Shown: positions 26,187 to 34,799 of the stretch, one piece after another
Numbering within the stretch: the first letter of the stretch is position 1
Layout: every line of letters begins with the position of its first letter
Assembly (NCBI GenBank): GCA_029194725.1
Contig: JARFXQ010000003.1
Span: 1 to 64,000, forward strand
Direction of reading: 5' to 3'
DNA: 64,000 nt
Source of the DNA: Nitrospira sp.
GTDB lineage: Bacteria; Nitrospirota; Nitrospiria; Nitrospirales; Nitrospiraceae
The notes under the pieces: model-generated
Database searches by the model: none
The model's input: only the letters and a program-made list of their open reading frames with translations
What the model was told of the DNA's origin: nothing
Position numbers and translations under genes: made by a program

Positions 26187-27053
26187 TCAGCGAGCGACCT
26201 GCCCGAAACGGCCGCGGTTAAAGTCATCGATAGCTTGGCGGATTTCCGCCGCGCTGTTCATGACGAAGGGGCCCTGGCCGACAACCGGCTCATTGATCGG
26301 TTCACCCGTCAACACCAGCAAGATGCTGTCGCTATCGGCATGAATTCTGACCTTCGAGCCTTCGCGCTCGAAGCGGATGACCTCCGCCTCCCCTGCCTGT
26401 TCGCTGCCATTGATCGTCACATGGCCGGCCAGCATCGCAATCATCGCAGTATGACCTTCCGGCAAGTCGAGAACCACGTCGGCGCCCCGATTGAGCCGCA
26501 CATCCCAGACATTCACCGGACTGAATGTGCGCGCCGGGCCGCTCGTACCAGCGAAATTGCCCGCGATGACGCGCACACGGCCAAGATCCCGACCGAGATC
26601 GACAACCGGGATGTCGGCGTTGGTAATCGATTGATACCCGGGTGGCGTCATTTTGTCCTTTGCCGGCAAGTTCACCCACAACTGGACCATCCGGAATGGG
26701 CCGCCGGTCTTGGTGAAGGCCTTGGAATGAAACTCCTCGTGGATAATGCCGCCTGCAGCCGTCATCCACTGCACATCGCCAGGACCGATCGTGCCGCCCG
26801 CACCAGTCGAGTCACGATGTGACACCTCACCATCGTACACAATGGTGACGGTCTCAAAGCCGCGATGGGGGTGCTGCCCGACACCGCGCGGGCTGTCTGC
26901 CGGCTCAAAGGCATGGGGTCCGGCATAGTCAAACAATAGGAACGGGCTGATAGCCTGCGCATCGTCGCCATAGAAGAAGAGTGAGCGGACGGGAAAGCCG
27001 TCGCCGACCCAGTGTCGGCCATTGGCGCGCATGACTTGTGCGATCTTCTTCAT
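26187..27053 (-). CDS. pirin-family cupin protein
   Basis: A 288-residue bicupin. The N-terminal cupin has the pirin metal pattern: HPHRGFETVTIVYDGE (His and His), then a conserved WMTAAGGIIHEEFHS with His and Glu. Pirins act as quercetinase-like dioxygenases or redox-sensitive regulators; in bacteria most are induced by oxidative or electrophile stress. The C-terminal cupin (GHTAMIAMLAGHVTI) lacks the metal residues, as is usual. GGAGGT precedes the ATG. It is divergent from an HxlR regulator that shares the promoter region and probably controls it. Confidence 0.88.
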   Translation of the reverse strand: MKKIAQVMRANGRHWVGDGFPVRSLFFYGDDAQAISPFLLFDYAGPHAFEPADSPRGVGQHPHRGFETVTIVYDGEVSHRDSTGAGGTIGPGDVQWMTAAGGIIHEEFHSKAFTKTGGPFRMVQLWVNLPAKDKMTPPGYQSITNADIPVVDLGRDLGRVRVIAGNFAGTSGPARTFSPVNVWDVRLNRGADVVLDLPEGHTAMIAMLAGHVTINGSEQAGEAEVIRFEREGSKVRIHADSDSILLVLTGEPINEPVVGQGPFVMNSAAEIRQAIDDFNRGRFGQVAR

Positions 27054-27319
27054 TTTGATACCTCCAATTTTTATATGTCGAAATGTAAACGCGCGCCGCG
27101 AGAGAATTCTCCGACGCGCCTGTGTAAAATACTAAGCACGGTACCCACACTTCTCAAGTACGGTCCTCGAGGATACTGTGGAGCTTCACGCTGACAGCGG
27201 TGGCCCCTGATGGTTCTTCGGCGACAGCTCGCCGAAGATGTTGTCCTATGCCGCTTCGGAGGACATCGCTGCACATTCCTCCACGGCTTTACAATCAAGG
27301 CTTCCTTCGGAGGCGGGTC

Positions 27320-27652
27320 ATGACCAAACAAGTCGGGTGCCCGACTGAAATCACGCTCGACGTGATCGCGGGCCGTTGGAAAGTGATGGTCATTTTTTGG
27401 TTGCTCCAAGACAACCGGCGGTTCAATCAGCTCCAACGCGATCTGTCCGGCATCACGCATCGGACGCTTGCCAAGCAACTCAAAGAGATGGAGGCAGACG
27501 GCTTGGTGGAGCGAGAAGACTTCGGCGAGATCCCTCCCCGCGTCGAGTATCGGCTGACGCCGCTGGGACGGTCACTGGAGCCGGTGCTAGCAGCTATGCA
27601 CGACTGGGCGATCCAGCATGGTGCCAAAATCCGTAGCTCGTCAAAGGGGTAG
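27320..27652 (+). CDS. HxlR-family transcriptional regulator
   Basis: A 110-residue winged-helix regulator. The HxlR layout is clear: an N-terminal Cys in VGCPTEITLDVIAGRWK, the recognition region FNQLQRDLSGITHRTLAKQL and the wing RVEYRLTPLGRSL. HxlR proteins often sense electrophiles such as aldehydes or quinones through that Cys. CGGAGG lies upstream of ATG 27320, and the longer frame upstream is not supported. The divergent pirin gene with a shared 266-bp intergenic region is the likely target, in addition to autoregulation. Confidence 0.85.
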   Translation: MTKQVGCPTEITLDVIAGRWKVMVIFWLLQDNRRFNQLQRDLSGITHRTLAKQLKEMEADGLVEREDFGEIPPRVEYRLTPLGRSLEPVLAAMHDWAIQHGAKIRSSSKG

Positions 27653-27741
27653 CGAAGGCGCCAGCGAGTGAACAACCTTGCTCCTGGGCAGACGCTTACC
27701 GCAAACGAGCGTCCCACCGCCACCGACAGAGTCTTGCAGAT

Positions 27742-27861
27742 GCCCTCCTAAACGGCGGTGCGGGGTAACCATCAGACGATCGCGACGTGCTGGCCGATAT
27801 TGAGTTCGTATCAATCGACAGATCACGGATTGGCCGATTATCCGACACAGACGCTCGTTGA
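27742..27861 (+). pseudogene. broken duplicate of the EEP hydrolase C-terminus
   Basis: Read in frame, this gives LNGGAG, a stop, PSDDRDVLADIEF, VSIDRSRIGRLSDTDAR and TGA. It aligns without gaps to the last 39 codons of the EEP hydrolase at 23016-23135, with 28 of 39 residues identical. A TAA replaces the Trp before PSD, and the catalytic His in SDHRG is replaced by Asp. Nothing upstream resembles the rest of the gene. It is therefore a decayed partial copy of that gene or of a paralogue. Confidence 0.75.
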
Positions 27862-28283
27862 AAAACTGGCCCGACCCTGAGATAGCTGACAAGCAACGGT
27901 CTGAGATACATTCTAGACTGCTGTTTTGTCGCCAATGCGCGGTTCAAGGTCCAACTCCACACCCAATTAGGTCCGAACCCAACTCTTTCCTCCTGTGTTA
28001 AAAGAACCGGACAGATGATGCGCTAGCGACAGCCTACACAGTATCCAATAAGATACTTAACTGTATCTGATCCAATACTCTTTGTAATCCTTTTCGATCT
28101 AGACCAGCCTAGGCATTCGCCTAGTTACGCACATTTTCTTAATCATATAGCTCCTTACATGTTGCCGAAGTTCTGAGCACGTCTTTTGCGATGGCCTCCC
28201 ATCCAGAGTCGAGAGGTTGCCCGGTCCGGGAACGATGAAAGCTCAACAGTCCTCCCTCATCATAGCGAAGAAGGCAGATCAAT
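27862..28283. other. 422-bp AT-richer intergenic region before lipoprotein cluster
   Basis: No gene is seen. Around 28040-28080 there are two short dyads built on GTATC and GATAC (GTATC-N6-GATAC, then GTATC with a nearby ATAC). They could be a regulator site or promoter region for the lipoprotein genes downstream. The left end still resembles sequence that follows the intact EEP gene. Confidence 0.35.
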
Positions 28284-28946
28284 ATGCTCAAAGTTGTATC
28301 CTCCCTCATAGTCGTCACCGTAGCCCTCTGGTGTTTAGGAGGACAGGCGCGCGGAAGTGAGCCAGCCGAGTCGGAGACCAGGCTCCTCCCCCGCGTTCTC
28401 TTTATGATCGCCGAACAAAACATTGGGCAGGAACTGGTCATGTATTGGTGGAGCTGGTGGGGGAAAGGCGGCTCCCAATTTACTGGCCAAACAGTCGACA
28501 TGGCCGTCAGCGAATCGGTGTTAAAGGAGGCTTTCTTGGCTCAAGGCTTGAATGTCATTGATATTTCGTCGGAGACAGGGACGATTGAAATCTCTAATGC
28601 CTATCGCGTGGCTGACCTGACCAGCGCCGCCACCCGGGTTTATGGCAATAAGTTCGGCGCAGACATTGTCATCACGGGGAAGGCGTTGGCGAAGGAAGGG
28701 CCGAGGACGCCGGGGAGTAGCGTGGGATCCTATCTCGCCGAGATTACGGTGAACGCGATCCGCGTGGACACAGGACAAGTGTTGGCCGCGGCTCGTGGGA
28801 AAGGTGTCGCTCGCCATATCGCGCAACATACCGGTGGGAATGAGGCACTTGCGCGCGCCGCTCAGAGCGTGGCCGACAAACTCATCTCACAGATTACGTC
28901 AAAATGGCCCCGCGATCTCGAGCCACAACCAAACCACGATAAGTAA
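28284..28946 (+). CDS. exported FlgT/CsgG-like protein
   Basis: A 220-residue protein with a signal peptide (about 1-23). The mature part has the alpha/beta pattern of the ABD-like half of CsgG/FlgT-type envelope proteins: an N-terminal Leu-rich strand, LKEAFLAQGLNVIDIS, then ADIVITGKALAKEG and AITVNAIRVDTGQVLAAA-type strands and a C-terminal helix. The assignment rests on pattern only. GAAGG precedes the ATG. It is the first of three envelope genes on the same strand with related folds, so these probably form one complex at the outer membrane. Confidence 0.6.
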   Translation: MLKVVSSLIVVTVALWCLGGQARGSEPAESETRLLPRVLFMIAEQNIGQELVMYWWSWWGKGGSQFTGQTVDMAVSESVLKEAFLAQGLNVIDISSETGTIEISNAYRVADLTSAATRVYGNKFGADIVITGKALAKEGPRTPGSSVGSYLAEITVNAIRVDTGQVLAAARGKGVARHIAQHTGGNEALARAAQSVADKLISQITSKWPRDLEPQPNHDK

Positions 28947-29024
28947 TCAGACAGCGCCCTCGACGCTAGGTAAGCCTCCGCCACGACGGATCTCATGATG
29001 GCCGGCAATGAAAGGATGGAGACA

Positions 29025-29855
29025 ATGAGGATGAGAACCCGGAGTATGTGTGCGCGAAGGATCCTGGTTATGTGCCTGAGCATCATCGGATGTTCGATGA
29101 CGGCTTGCTTAAGCATGCCGGTCGCTCCCAACGTATCGAACCCTATTCGGCAAGTGGCAGTCTTACCCCTGATAAACAATACCAACGATGTGGCGGGCCC
29201 CAGCGCCGTTCGGACGCGCATAGCGGACGAAGTTGCACGACATGCCTATGTCGTCAAGCCTCTGACCGAGGTTGATCAGACGTTGAAAGACCAAATGGGC
29301 ATCACACTAGGATCGCAACTCGATATGACAACCCCACAGAAGCTTGGTGAGGTGTTAGGAGTGGACGGTGTCATTTACGGGTCGCTTGAAGATTTCAGTC
29401 ACAATGTCAGCGGAGTTGCTAACGTGAAACGTGTTCGGATTCGCACGAAACTTGTGAATTGTAAGACCGGCGAGACGGTCTGGTCGAACGGACTGGGGAT
29501 TAGGAATGTATCGGGAACATTCAGCGGGGTGGCCACACTATTCCCAAATAACGAGCGAGAACTCCCGCCCCTCTTCGGAACTCCAATCACAGCAAACTGG
29601 GTGAATTACACGAGTGTGCTATCGCAATTGGAAAGCGGAAGCCTCCTGACTAGTTCTCTCGCCGGTTTCGGCGAGAAGGTGACGACGAAAGCGTTGAAGG
29701 TCCCTCTCTTCGAGGAAACCACCGCTGCAGTGAGAGGCACTCTGAAAGACATTCCGCCCGGTCCAGCGCATGTTCAATCATTCAATTTGTTTAACACCCC
29801 TCACCCTCAGGCTTCTACGACGAGCGGCGATCCGAAGGAAAAGTCTGTCCAATAA
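29025..29855 (+). CDS. GNA1162-like (DUF799) lipoprotein
   Basis: A 276-residue lipoprotein with a signal and lipobox ending SMTAC near residue 27. The body resembles the DUF799/GNA1162 family, which has the nucleotide-hydrolase-like fold of the CsgG group: QVAVLPLINNTNDV, VKPLTEVDQTLKDQMGIT and KLGEVLGVDGVIYGSLEDF. In other Gram-negative bacteria DUF799 genes sit with CsgG-like genes. ATG 29025 is chosen because GGAG lies just upstream, and the frame-longer ATG at 28995 is not needed. It precedes the CsgG-like gene by 26 bp. Confidence 0.7.
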   Translation: MRMRTRSMCARRILVMCLSIIGCSMTACLSMPVAPNVSNPIRQVAVLPLINNTNDVAGPSAVRTRIADEVARHAYVVKPLTEVDQTLKDQMGITLGSQLDMTTPQKLGEVLGVDGVIYGSLEDFSHNVSGVANVKRVRIRTKLVNCKTGETVWSNGLGIRNVSGTFSGVATLFPNNERELPPLFGTPITANWVNYTSVLSQLESGSLLTSSLAGFGEKVTTKALKVPLFEETTAAVRGTLKDIPPGPAHVQSFNLFNTPHPQASTTSGDPKEKSVQ

Positions 29856-29881
29856 ATCCTTATTAGGGAAGGAGATGCGCC

Positions 29882-30829
29882 ATGAGAATTTCCACTGCAG
29901 TGCCTCTCGCGATGGGAGTCATCATCGCCTTAGCCGGATGTCAGGCCAAGATGACGGGTCAAGTCAAGGATGATACGAGCGTCACGGGTCAGTCTCAAAA
30001 GCTTGAAGCTGCTGGGAAGAATTACTCTGGACCTCAGTACACCGTAGGGCTCGTCAGTTTCGCAAACAAGACCCCATCCAAGGTGTTGGGACTCGGGGAG
30101 GCGGCAACCGATATTCTCAGGACCATGCTCAAGAGCGCGGGGCTGGAACCTATCGATATTAGTCCTGAGGCGATGCAACAGCAGGAGGAATTCATCAAGA
30201 GTCAGCAAACCGGCGCGGTGAAAGTGGGAACGAAGGATGCCGCGGAAGGGTTCGATTCGATTGATTACAGAATTCAAGGAGCCATCACGGGATATTCTGA
30301 GGTTGAAGAAGGCTCAGATTTGGTGTTGTATCAGAAAAAGGCGCAGGTTGCGCGGGTACAAGTCGATTATTCGCTCATTGATTTAGCCACAGGGAGAAGT
30401 CTCGTCGCGGAATCCGGCATGGGGGAGTATCGAAAGGAAACAGGAGGAGCGTTAGGCTTTGGATCGCAATCCAGTGCCGACGCAGGGCTGCGCGACGGTG
30501 CTCTCCGAGATGCGTTCTCGAAGGCGATGGAAAAGATGATCAACAAACTCAGTGCCCAGCCTTTTCAAAGCCGTATCTTGGCAGTGGAGGGATCTGACAT
30601 CATCATACGTGCAGGCCAAAAATCGAGGCTCCCAGCAGGCACGAAGCTCGCGGTGTATCGGGCCGGCAAAGACTTGGTTGATCCGGAAACAGGGCGCTCG
30701 CTTGGCAAGCGAGAAAAACAAATCGGCGAGATTGAGCTCGTCAGTCACCAAAACGACCGCATCTCTGATGCGAAAGCTTCGCCGAATGCCGGCCTGAGGG
30801 TTGGGGATATTGTCCGTGCCGTCAATTAG
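29882..30829 (+). CDS. CsgG-like lipoprotein
   Basis: A 315-residue lipoprotein (lipobox LAGC near residue 19) of the CsgG/HfaB group. It shows YTVGLVSFANKTPSKVLGLGEAATDILRT-type strands, FDSIDYRIQGAITGYSE and VDYSLIDLATGRSLVAES, the core of the CsgG nine-strand curli-channel fold. CsgG forms an outer-membrane secretion pore for curli; no curli subunit is visible here. A C-terminal extra beta domain (about residues 230-315, KLAVYRAGKDLVDPETG) resembles FlgT C-terminal modules. GGAAGGAGATG precedes the ATG. It is the last gene of the cluster. Confidence 0.75.
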   Translation: MRISTAVPLAMGVIIALAGCQAKMTGQVKDDTSVTGQSQKLEAAGKNYSGPQYTVGLVSFANKTPSKVLGLGEAATDILRTMLKSAGLEPIDISPEAMQQQEEFIKSQQTGAVKVGTKDAAEGFDSIDYRIQGAITGYSEVEEGSDLVLYQKKAQVARVQVDYSLIDLATGRSLVAESGMGEYRKETGGALGFGSQSSADAGLRDGALRDAFSKAMEKMINKLSAQPFQSRILAVEGSDIIIRAGQKSRLPAGTKLAVYRAGKDLVDPETGRSLGKREKQIGEIELVSHQNDRISDAKASPNAGLRVGDIVRAVN

Positions 30830-31314
30830 GTGCCAAGGCCACGTTGTGGGTCATCGCTCATTGAGGGTATCGGCCTCACATTTCAACGAGCAGCCGTCTG
30901 GTAGGGGACATGATGAAAAGAGCCGTCCCGATCCTCCTTACCCGGTCATGTTCTGGGAATATCTATCATCCAGAATTGGGTCGGCTCTTGAATCGCACAT
31001 GGCGCAGGGGACCAGATTCGATTACTCAATACTCAAGCAAACACCATGGTCGGCAGCCCCTACTCTCTCTATTGCGCCGCACGTTTTGAACATTACCTGT
31101 TTGTCTAAGCAGCAAGGCTGGTTCGGCAAGGATACGCACGGACCATAATCTTCAAGCGGGGCGCGTCCTACATCATGGAATTGGAAAGTCGCGCGAGACG
31201 AGATCGGCCTTGCTACAACTTCCTCTCACCCTTCTCGCGAAATTTATTCTGGAAGGAGTAAGATGATGTCTGATTGCAGGCTCTGATGCCATCGAAACCA
31301 CCAAGGAGGTTGTG
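30830..31314. other. 485-bp intergenic region with an imperfect inverted repeat
   Basis: A 115-codon plus-strand frame here overlaps the CsgG-like gene and shows no domain or ribosome binding site. The only structure I see is the inverted repeat at 30918-30989, described separately. Confidence 0.4.
30918..30989. repeat. 15-bp imperfect inverted repeat with 42-nt spacer
   Basis: AAGAGCCGTCCCGAT at 30918-30932 pairs with ATTGGGTCGGCTCTT at 30975-30989, 13 of 15 positions complementary. The long spacer and lack of a T-run argue against a simple terminator, though an RNA stem below the CsgG-like gene is possible. It could also be the ends of a miniature element. Confidence 0.45.
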
Positions 31315-31626
31315 ATGCGAACGCCAAAAGAACAGTGGGTAGGCACTCTCGGACTCGCCTTGATGCTCTTGATCGTGATCACCCCCCTGCTCCCGATACT
31401 GCCGCCATCCTCCGTGACTTATGCAGCCGATAAAGAGGAGCTGATCGACATTAACAGCGCCACCGCCGATCAACTCAAGACATTAAAGGGTGTCGGCGAC
31501 GCCACCGCGGAGAAAATTATCACTGGGCGTCCGTATGCGAAGAAGGACGAGTTGGTTCAAAAGAAGATCATGCACCGCGCTGCCTACGAGCAGATCAAAT
31601 ACAAGATCATCGCCAAGCAGAAGTAG
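31315..31626 (+). CDS. ComEA-like exported helix-hairpin-helix protein
   Basis: A 103-residue protein with a signal or membrane anchor (hydrophobic LGLALMLLIVITPLLPIL, about residues 12-30) and a C-terminal double helix-hairpin-helix: IDINSATADQLKTLKGVGDATAEKIITGRPY. This is the DNA-binding module of ComEA-type periplasmic proteins. ComEA binds incoming DNA during transformation; no other competence gene is in the window, and lone HhH proteins are widespread. AGGAGG at 31304-31309 favours ATG 31315 over the adjacent GTG. Confidence 0.8.
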   Translation: MRTPKEQWVGTLGLALMLLIVITPLLPILPPSSVTYAADKEELIDINSATADQLKTLKGVGDATAEKIITGRPYAKKDELVQKKIMHRAAYEQIKYKIIAKQK

Positions 31627-31684
31627 CTCGACGAACTCATAGGCAGCTTACCCTACGCGGCTAAACGATAAGAAAGGAGCGGAC

Positions 31685-31990
31685 ATGATCGGGGTCTTTG
31701 TCACTCTTCGCTACGAGGAGAACTTTGATGAGAAGACGGTGCAGAAGATCAGGAAGATTGCCGAGTCGGCACGGGCACTATTTGAGGGGATGCCGGGACT
31801 GCGGTCAAAAGCCTTCACGTTCAATCCCAAAGCCCATGAAGCGACCAACTTTTATGTCTGGGACTCCGAGGAGGCAGCCAAGGCATTCTTCACCGATGAG
31901 CTCATTGAGAGAGTAACCGGTCTCTACGGAGTACGCCCGAGCGTCAACTTCGTGCAAATAGCCACACTGGTGGACAACCATCGCCAGTGA
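31685..31990 (+). CDS. YdhR-like dimeric alpha/beta-barrel protein
   Basis: A 101-residue cytoplasmic protein with the YdhR/ABM ferredoxin-like pattern: an opening strand IGVFVTLRYEENFDE, a helix and the FNPKAHEATNFYVWDSEEAAKAFF segment typical of putative monooxygenases of this kind. No cofactor residues can be identified, so it may be an enzyme or just a ligand-binding dimer. AAAGGAGCGGAC precedes the ATG. It follows the HhH protein by 58 bp on the same strand. Confidence 0.65.
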   Translation: MIGVFVTLRYEENFDEKTVQKIRKIAESARALFEGMPGLRSKAFTFNPKAHEATNFYVWDSEEAAKAFFTDELIERVTGLYGVRPSVNFVQIATLVDNHRQ

Positions 31991-32215
31991 AACTCCCTTG
32001 CTCGAGCCACTCACTACCTCACCTCGACTTGGGGTCACTATCGGAGGCCCCAGCCATAGGGATCTTTTCTATCCTAATGGGCATGCTAAGCCGGTCCAGG
32101 CGCCGTTGGGTTGCAGACTCTTTGCGCAAGTGCGCAGCAAAGCGCGTCGGCAAGATGCTCAGGGGCGCCGAGTCTCGTTCGATTGCAGCAGGCTAGTGAA
32201 GGAGAAGCAGGATTG

Positions 32216-32626
32216 CTATGGCGACACACGGTTGATCGATTGTGCGTGGATCAAGGTCGTTCCATCTGGGTTGCTCCGATCAACCATCACCACCCCGCGG
32301 ACGCGGAGACGTTCGTTCTGCACGACCAACTTCGCCATGTTCGGCAGACATGAGCCTGTGGTGCTAATTCCGATGGTGCCGGACTTATCCTGAAGCGCGA
32401 ACAATTGTCTGTCGTAGACATTGGCGCTTCCGCAGTCTCGCCCCCCACGATGAACCGGCAAGGTGGTCACGCGCGTTACACGTCCTTCGACCGTCACGAC
32501 CTTGGCCTGATAGTCGGCGGGACGCTTTAAGATCTTGCTAATGGGCAGCCCATCGTCGGCTGACGCGGCCGAGACCAATCCGAACCCAAGATACAAACAC
32601 AGTATGCCGTGAAGAAATGGGCGCAT
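32216..32626 (-). CDS. exported OB-fold-like protein, unknown function
   Basis: A 136-residue protein with a signal peptide (about 1-23, ending ASADD). The mature part has strand-rich repeats (KVVTVEGRVTRVTTLPV, QLFALQDKSGTIGIST, ERLRVRGVVMV) that resemble a small OB-like barrel of the kind found in periplasmic proteins with an EGxVxxV pattern. It contains two Cys (DCGS and GSCLP) that could form a disulfide. No functional assignment. GGGAG lies upstream of ATG 32626. Confidence 0.5.
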   Translation of the reverse strand: MRPFLHGILCLYLGFGLVSAASADDGLPISKILKRPADYQAKVVTVEGRVTRVTTLPVHRGGRDCGSANVYDRQLFALQDKSGTIGISTTGSCLPNMAKLVVQNERLRVRGVVMVDRSNPDGTTLIHAQSINRVSP

Positions 32627-32719
32627 CACGTAATCTCCCTCCGCGATTTCTAGAGTGTACCTAAAATGAGACAATCTGTGCTAGTCCAAAGTCGACGAGC
32701 TGGATACAAGGGAAAAAAA

Positions 32720-32753
32720 ACTAGGGATATGGAGAGTAGAATGGTTCCCTAGT
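32720..32753. terminator. hairpin beside an A8/T8 run
   Basis: ACTAGGGA at 32720-32727 pairs with TCCCTAGT at 32746-32753 around an 18-nt loop, and eight A's lie immediately to the left. Read on the minus strand this is a stem followed by T8, the shape of a rho-independent terminator. No minus-strand gene lies upstream of it, so it may insulate the minus-strand gene at 32216 from antisense or divergent transcription. Confidence 0.35.
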
Positions 32754-32853
32754 CGAGTTCACCCTGGCCGGCAGAGCCTTCAGAAGTGACGACGTGATTT
32801 TCCCCTATTGATAGAGAGAGGATGGGGATTCTTCGAGAGCTCACAGCGAGAGA

Positions 32854-33318
32854 ATGAAGATGTGGGTTTATACCGCACTCGCGACCATGCTGATTCATCT
32901 GACTGTTACCACACCCGTCTGGGCAGTCCTAGGTCAAACAAAGGCGTCGGTTGAAAGGGACCGCGCTGCCTTCGGCGGACAGCTGCAAAGCAAACTTGCC
33001 CAGGGATATTCAGTTGAAACCATCACAGTTGGCGGAATGAGTATCAAGGAGTATGTCTCGCCGGACGGTACAGTCTTTGCGGTCGCGTGGAAAGGCGCCG
33101 GGGTTCCGAATCTCCGCCTCCTCCTCGGCACCTATTTCGATGAGTATTTGGACGCGCTCGCGGAGCGGCAGAATCAGAAACCTCGAATTCGAAGGCCCCT
33201 GATGTTGAAAACCGCCAATTTGGTCGTGGAGCGAAGCGGACACATGCGAAATATGTGGGGGCGGGTCTTCATCCCATCTCGCGTACCGCCCGTGGTTTCG
33301 CCGAAGGACATTCAATAA
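32854..33318 (+). CDS. exported DUF2844 protein
   Basis: A 154-residue protein with a signal peptide (ending PVWAVLG). It has the DUF2844 layout: a short lead with ASVERDRAAFGG and then GMSIKEYVSPDGTVFAVAWKG, a beta-rich Trp-containing core. DUF2844 proteins almost always stand beside a DUF3443 gene, as here: the stop overlaps the DUF3443 start (TAATG). The function of the pair is unknown; the signal peptide places it in the periplasm or outside. Confidence 0.7.
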   Translation: MKMWVYTALATMLIHLTVTTPVWAVLGQTKASVERDRAAFGGQLQSKLAQGYSVETITVGGMSIKEYVSPDGTVFAVAWKGAGVPNLRLLLGTYFDEYLDALAERQNQKPRIRRPLMLKTANLVVERSGHMRNMWGRVFIPSRVPPVVSPKDIQ

Positions 33319-34502
33319 TGATGTATCGTGCGATCGTCATCGCCTGTCTATGGCTTGTGAGCGCATGTGGCTCTGGCGGCGGGGGAAACGGGGGCGCCGG
33401 TTCGTCACCAACCAATGTTCTGACGGTGACGGTCGGTGGTTCGGAAATCTGTACGAATGTCAATAGCCCATGTACTCAAGTAACCATTTGTCAGCCAGGC
33501 ACTTCTACTTGTCAAACGATCTCCGACATGTTGGTTGATACAGGTTCCACCGGGGTTCGTATCTTTGGCTCAGTACTCTCAATCCCGCTACAACAAGAAG
33601 TCGAGTCACCAGGACAGCCCATCGGCGAGTGCCAGTTCTTTGCCGATGGCAGCGCTCTTTGGGGCTCAGTTCAACTCGCGGACGTGGTGCTGGCAGGCGA
33701 GCCGGCTGTAACCGTCCCCATTCATGTGATTGCCGCCACCTTTGCCGGACAGACCTCCACCCAAAATCCATGCAACAACCCGGTCGAAACTGATCCACAA
33801 GAAGCAGAGTTTAACGGCATTCTCGGTATCGGGTTGCTCACGCACGATTGCGGCACTAGCTGCGAAATCAACGACAACAATAACCGGTATTTTTCCTGTA
33901 CCGCTTCGACATGCGGAAGTATTGCTGCCCCCCTGTCCACTCAAGTGCAGAACCCGGTGTGGCTGCTTCCATCCGATAACAATGGCGTGATCCTGACCCT
34001 GCCGAACGTGCCTTCGGCTGGCGCTCCATCGCTCTCCGGTTCCGTCATTCTCGGGATCGGCACAGCATCGAATAATTCTCCATCGCCCAACATCTCGACC
34101 TTTACAACCAATCAAGATGGATCTCTCACTACCGTCTACAATGGGACTACCTTCCCAGAGAGCATTATTGACACCGGATCTAATGGCTACTTTTTCCCTG
34201 ATTCGACCCTTCCGGTTTGCCCCATACCGCAACAAGACTTCTATTGCCCCCCGGCTGCGATAAACTTGTCGGCCACACTGTTCAGTGTCAACGGTCGTCA
34301 AGCGCCCGTCCCCTTTCAGGTGGCGAATGCGGCCAGCCTCCTACGAACGGGCAACGCTGTCTTCAGTAATTTGGGCGGACCATCTCCATCTTCATCTCCT
34401 ACCTTCGACTGGGGATTGCCTTTCTTTCTTGGGCGTGTCGTTTTTGTCGCGATTGAAGGGCAATCCTCAACCCTCGGAACGGGCCCATTATATGCCTTTT
34501 GA
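33318..34502 (+). CDS. DUF3443 lipoprotein with two aspartic-protease-like motifs
   Basis: A 394-residue lipoprotein (lipobox LVSAC near residue 16) followed by a Gly/Ser-rich linker. The body contains two copies of a DTGS motif, LVDTGSTGVRIFG near residue 73 and IIDTGSNGYFFP near residue 284. Each follows a hydrophobic strand, at the spacing expected of the two catalytic lobes of a pepsin-type aspartic peptidase. Several Cys pairs suggest disulfides. DUF3443 has no established function; peptidase activity is my inference from the motifs. It is translationally coupled to the DUF2844 gene. Confidence 0.7.
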   Translation: MMYRAIVIACLWLVSACGSGGGGNGGAGSSPTNVLTVTVGGSEICTNVNSPCTQVTICQPGTSTCQTISDMLVDTGSTGVRIFGSVLSIPLQQEVESPGQPIGECQFFADGSALWGSVQLADVVLAGEPAVTVPIHVIAATFAGQTSTQNPCNNPVETDPQEAEFNGILGIGLLTHDCGTSCEINDNNNRYFSCTASTCGSIAAPLSTQVQNPVWLLPSDNNGVILTLPNVPSAGAPSLSGSVILGIGTASNNSPSPNISTFTTNQDGSLTTVYNGTTFPESIIDTGSNGYFFPDSTLPVCPIPQQDFYCPPAAINLSATLFSVNGRQAPVPFQVANAASLLRTGNAVFSNLGGPSPSSSPTFDWGLPFFLGRVVFVAIEGQSSTLGTGPLYAF

Positions 34503-34799
34503 GCGAGTTGAAATATCTGATGAACGTTACTCTGAATGGGCTCAAACTTCGCCATAGTGGTGATGTCAGCTGTGTACCCTCAGGACGAGACATCAAGACG
34601 GGCGGACTTTGCATGGGTGTCGTTAACTGCCTCACCATCAGGGGCGACGCTTGGTCATGCCCGATGATGGTCTGGAGATCAAGCCTGCGATTTCCCGCTG
34701 GTCCAACACCTGTGCGTCACCGCCTCTGAGAAAATACCGTCCACATCTGTGGCTCCTATAGAGACATCCCCATTCTCGATCGGCGCGCTGGCCGGTATT

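Noticed and set aside
30801..31148. 115-codon frame after the CsgG-like gene
   Set aside because: Overlaps the end of that gene, no ribosome binding site and no recognisable domain.
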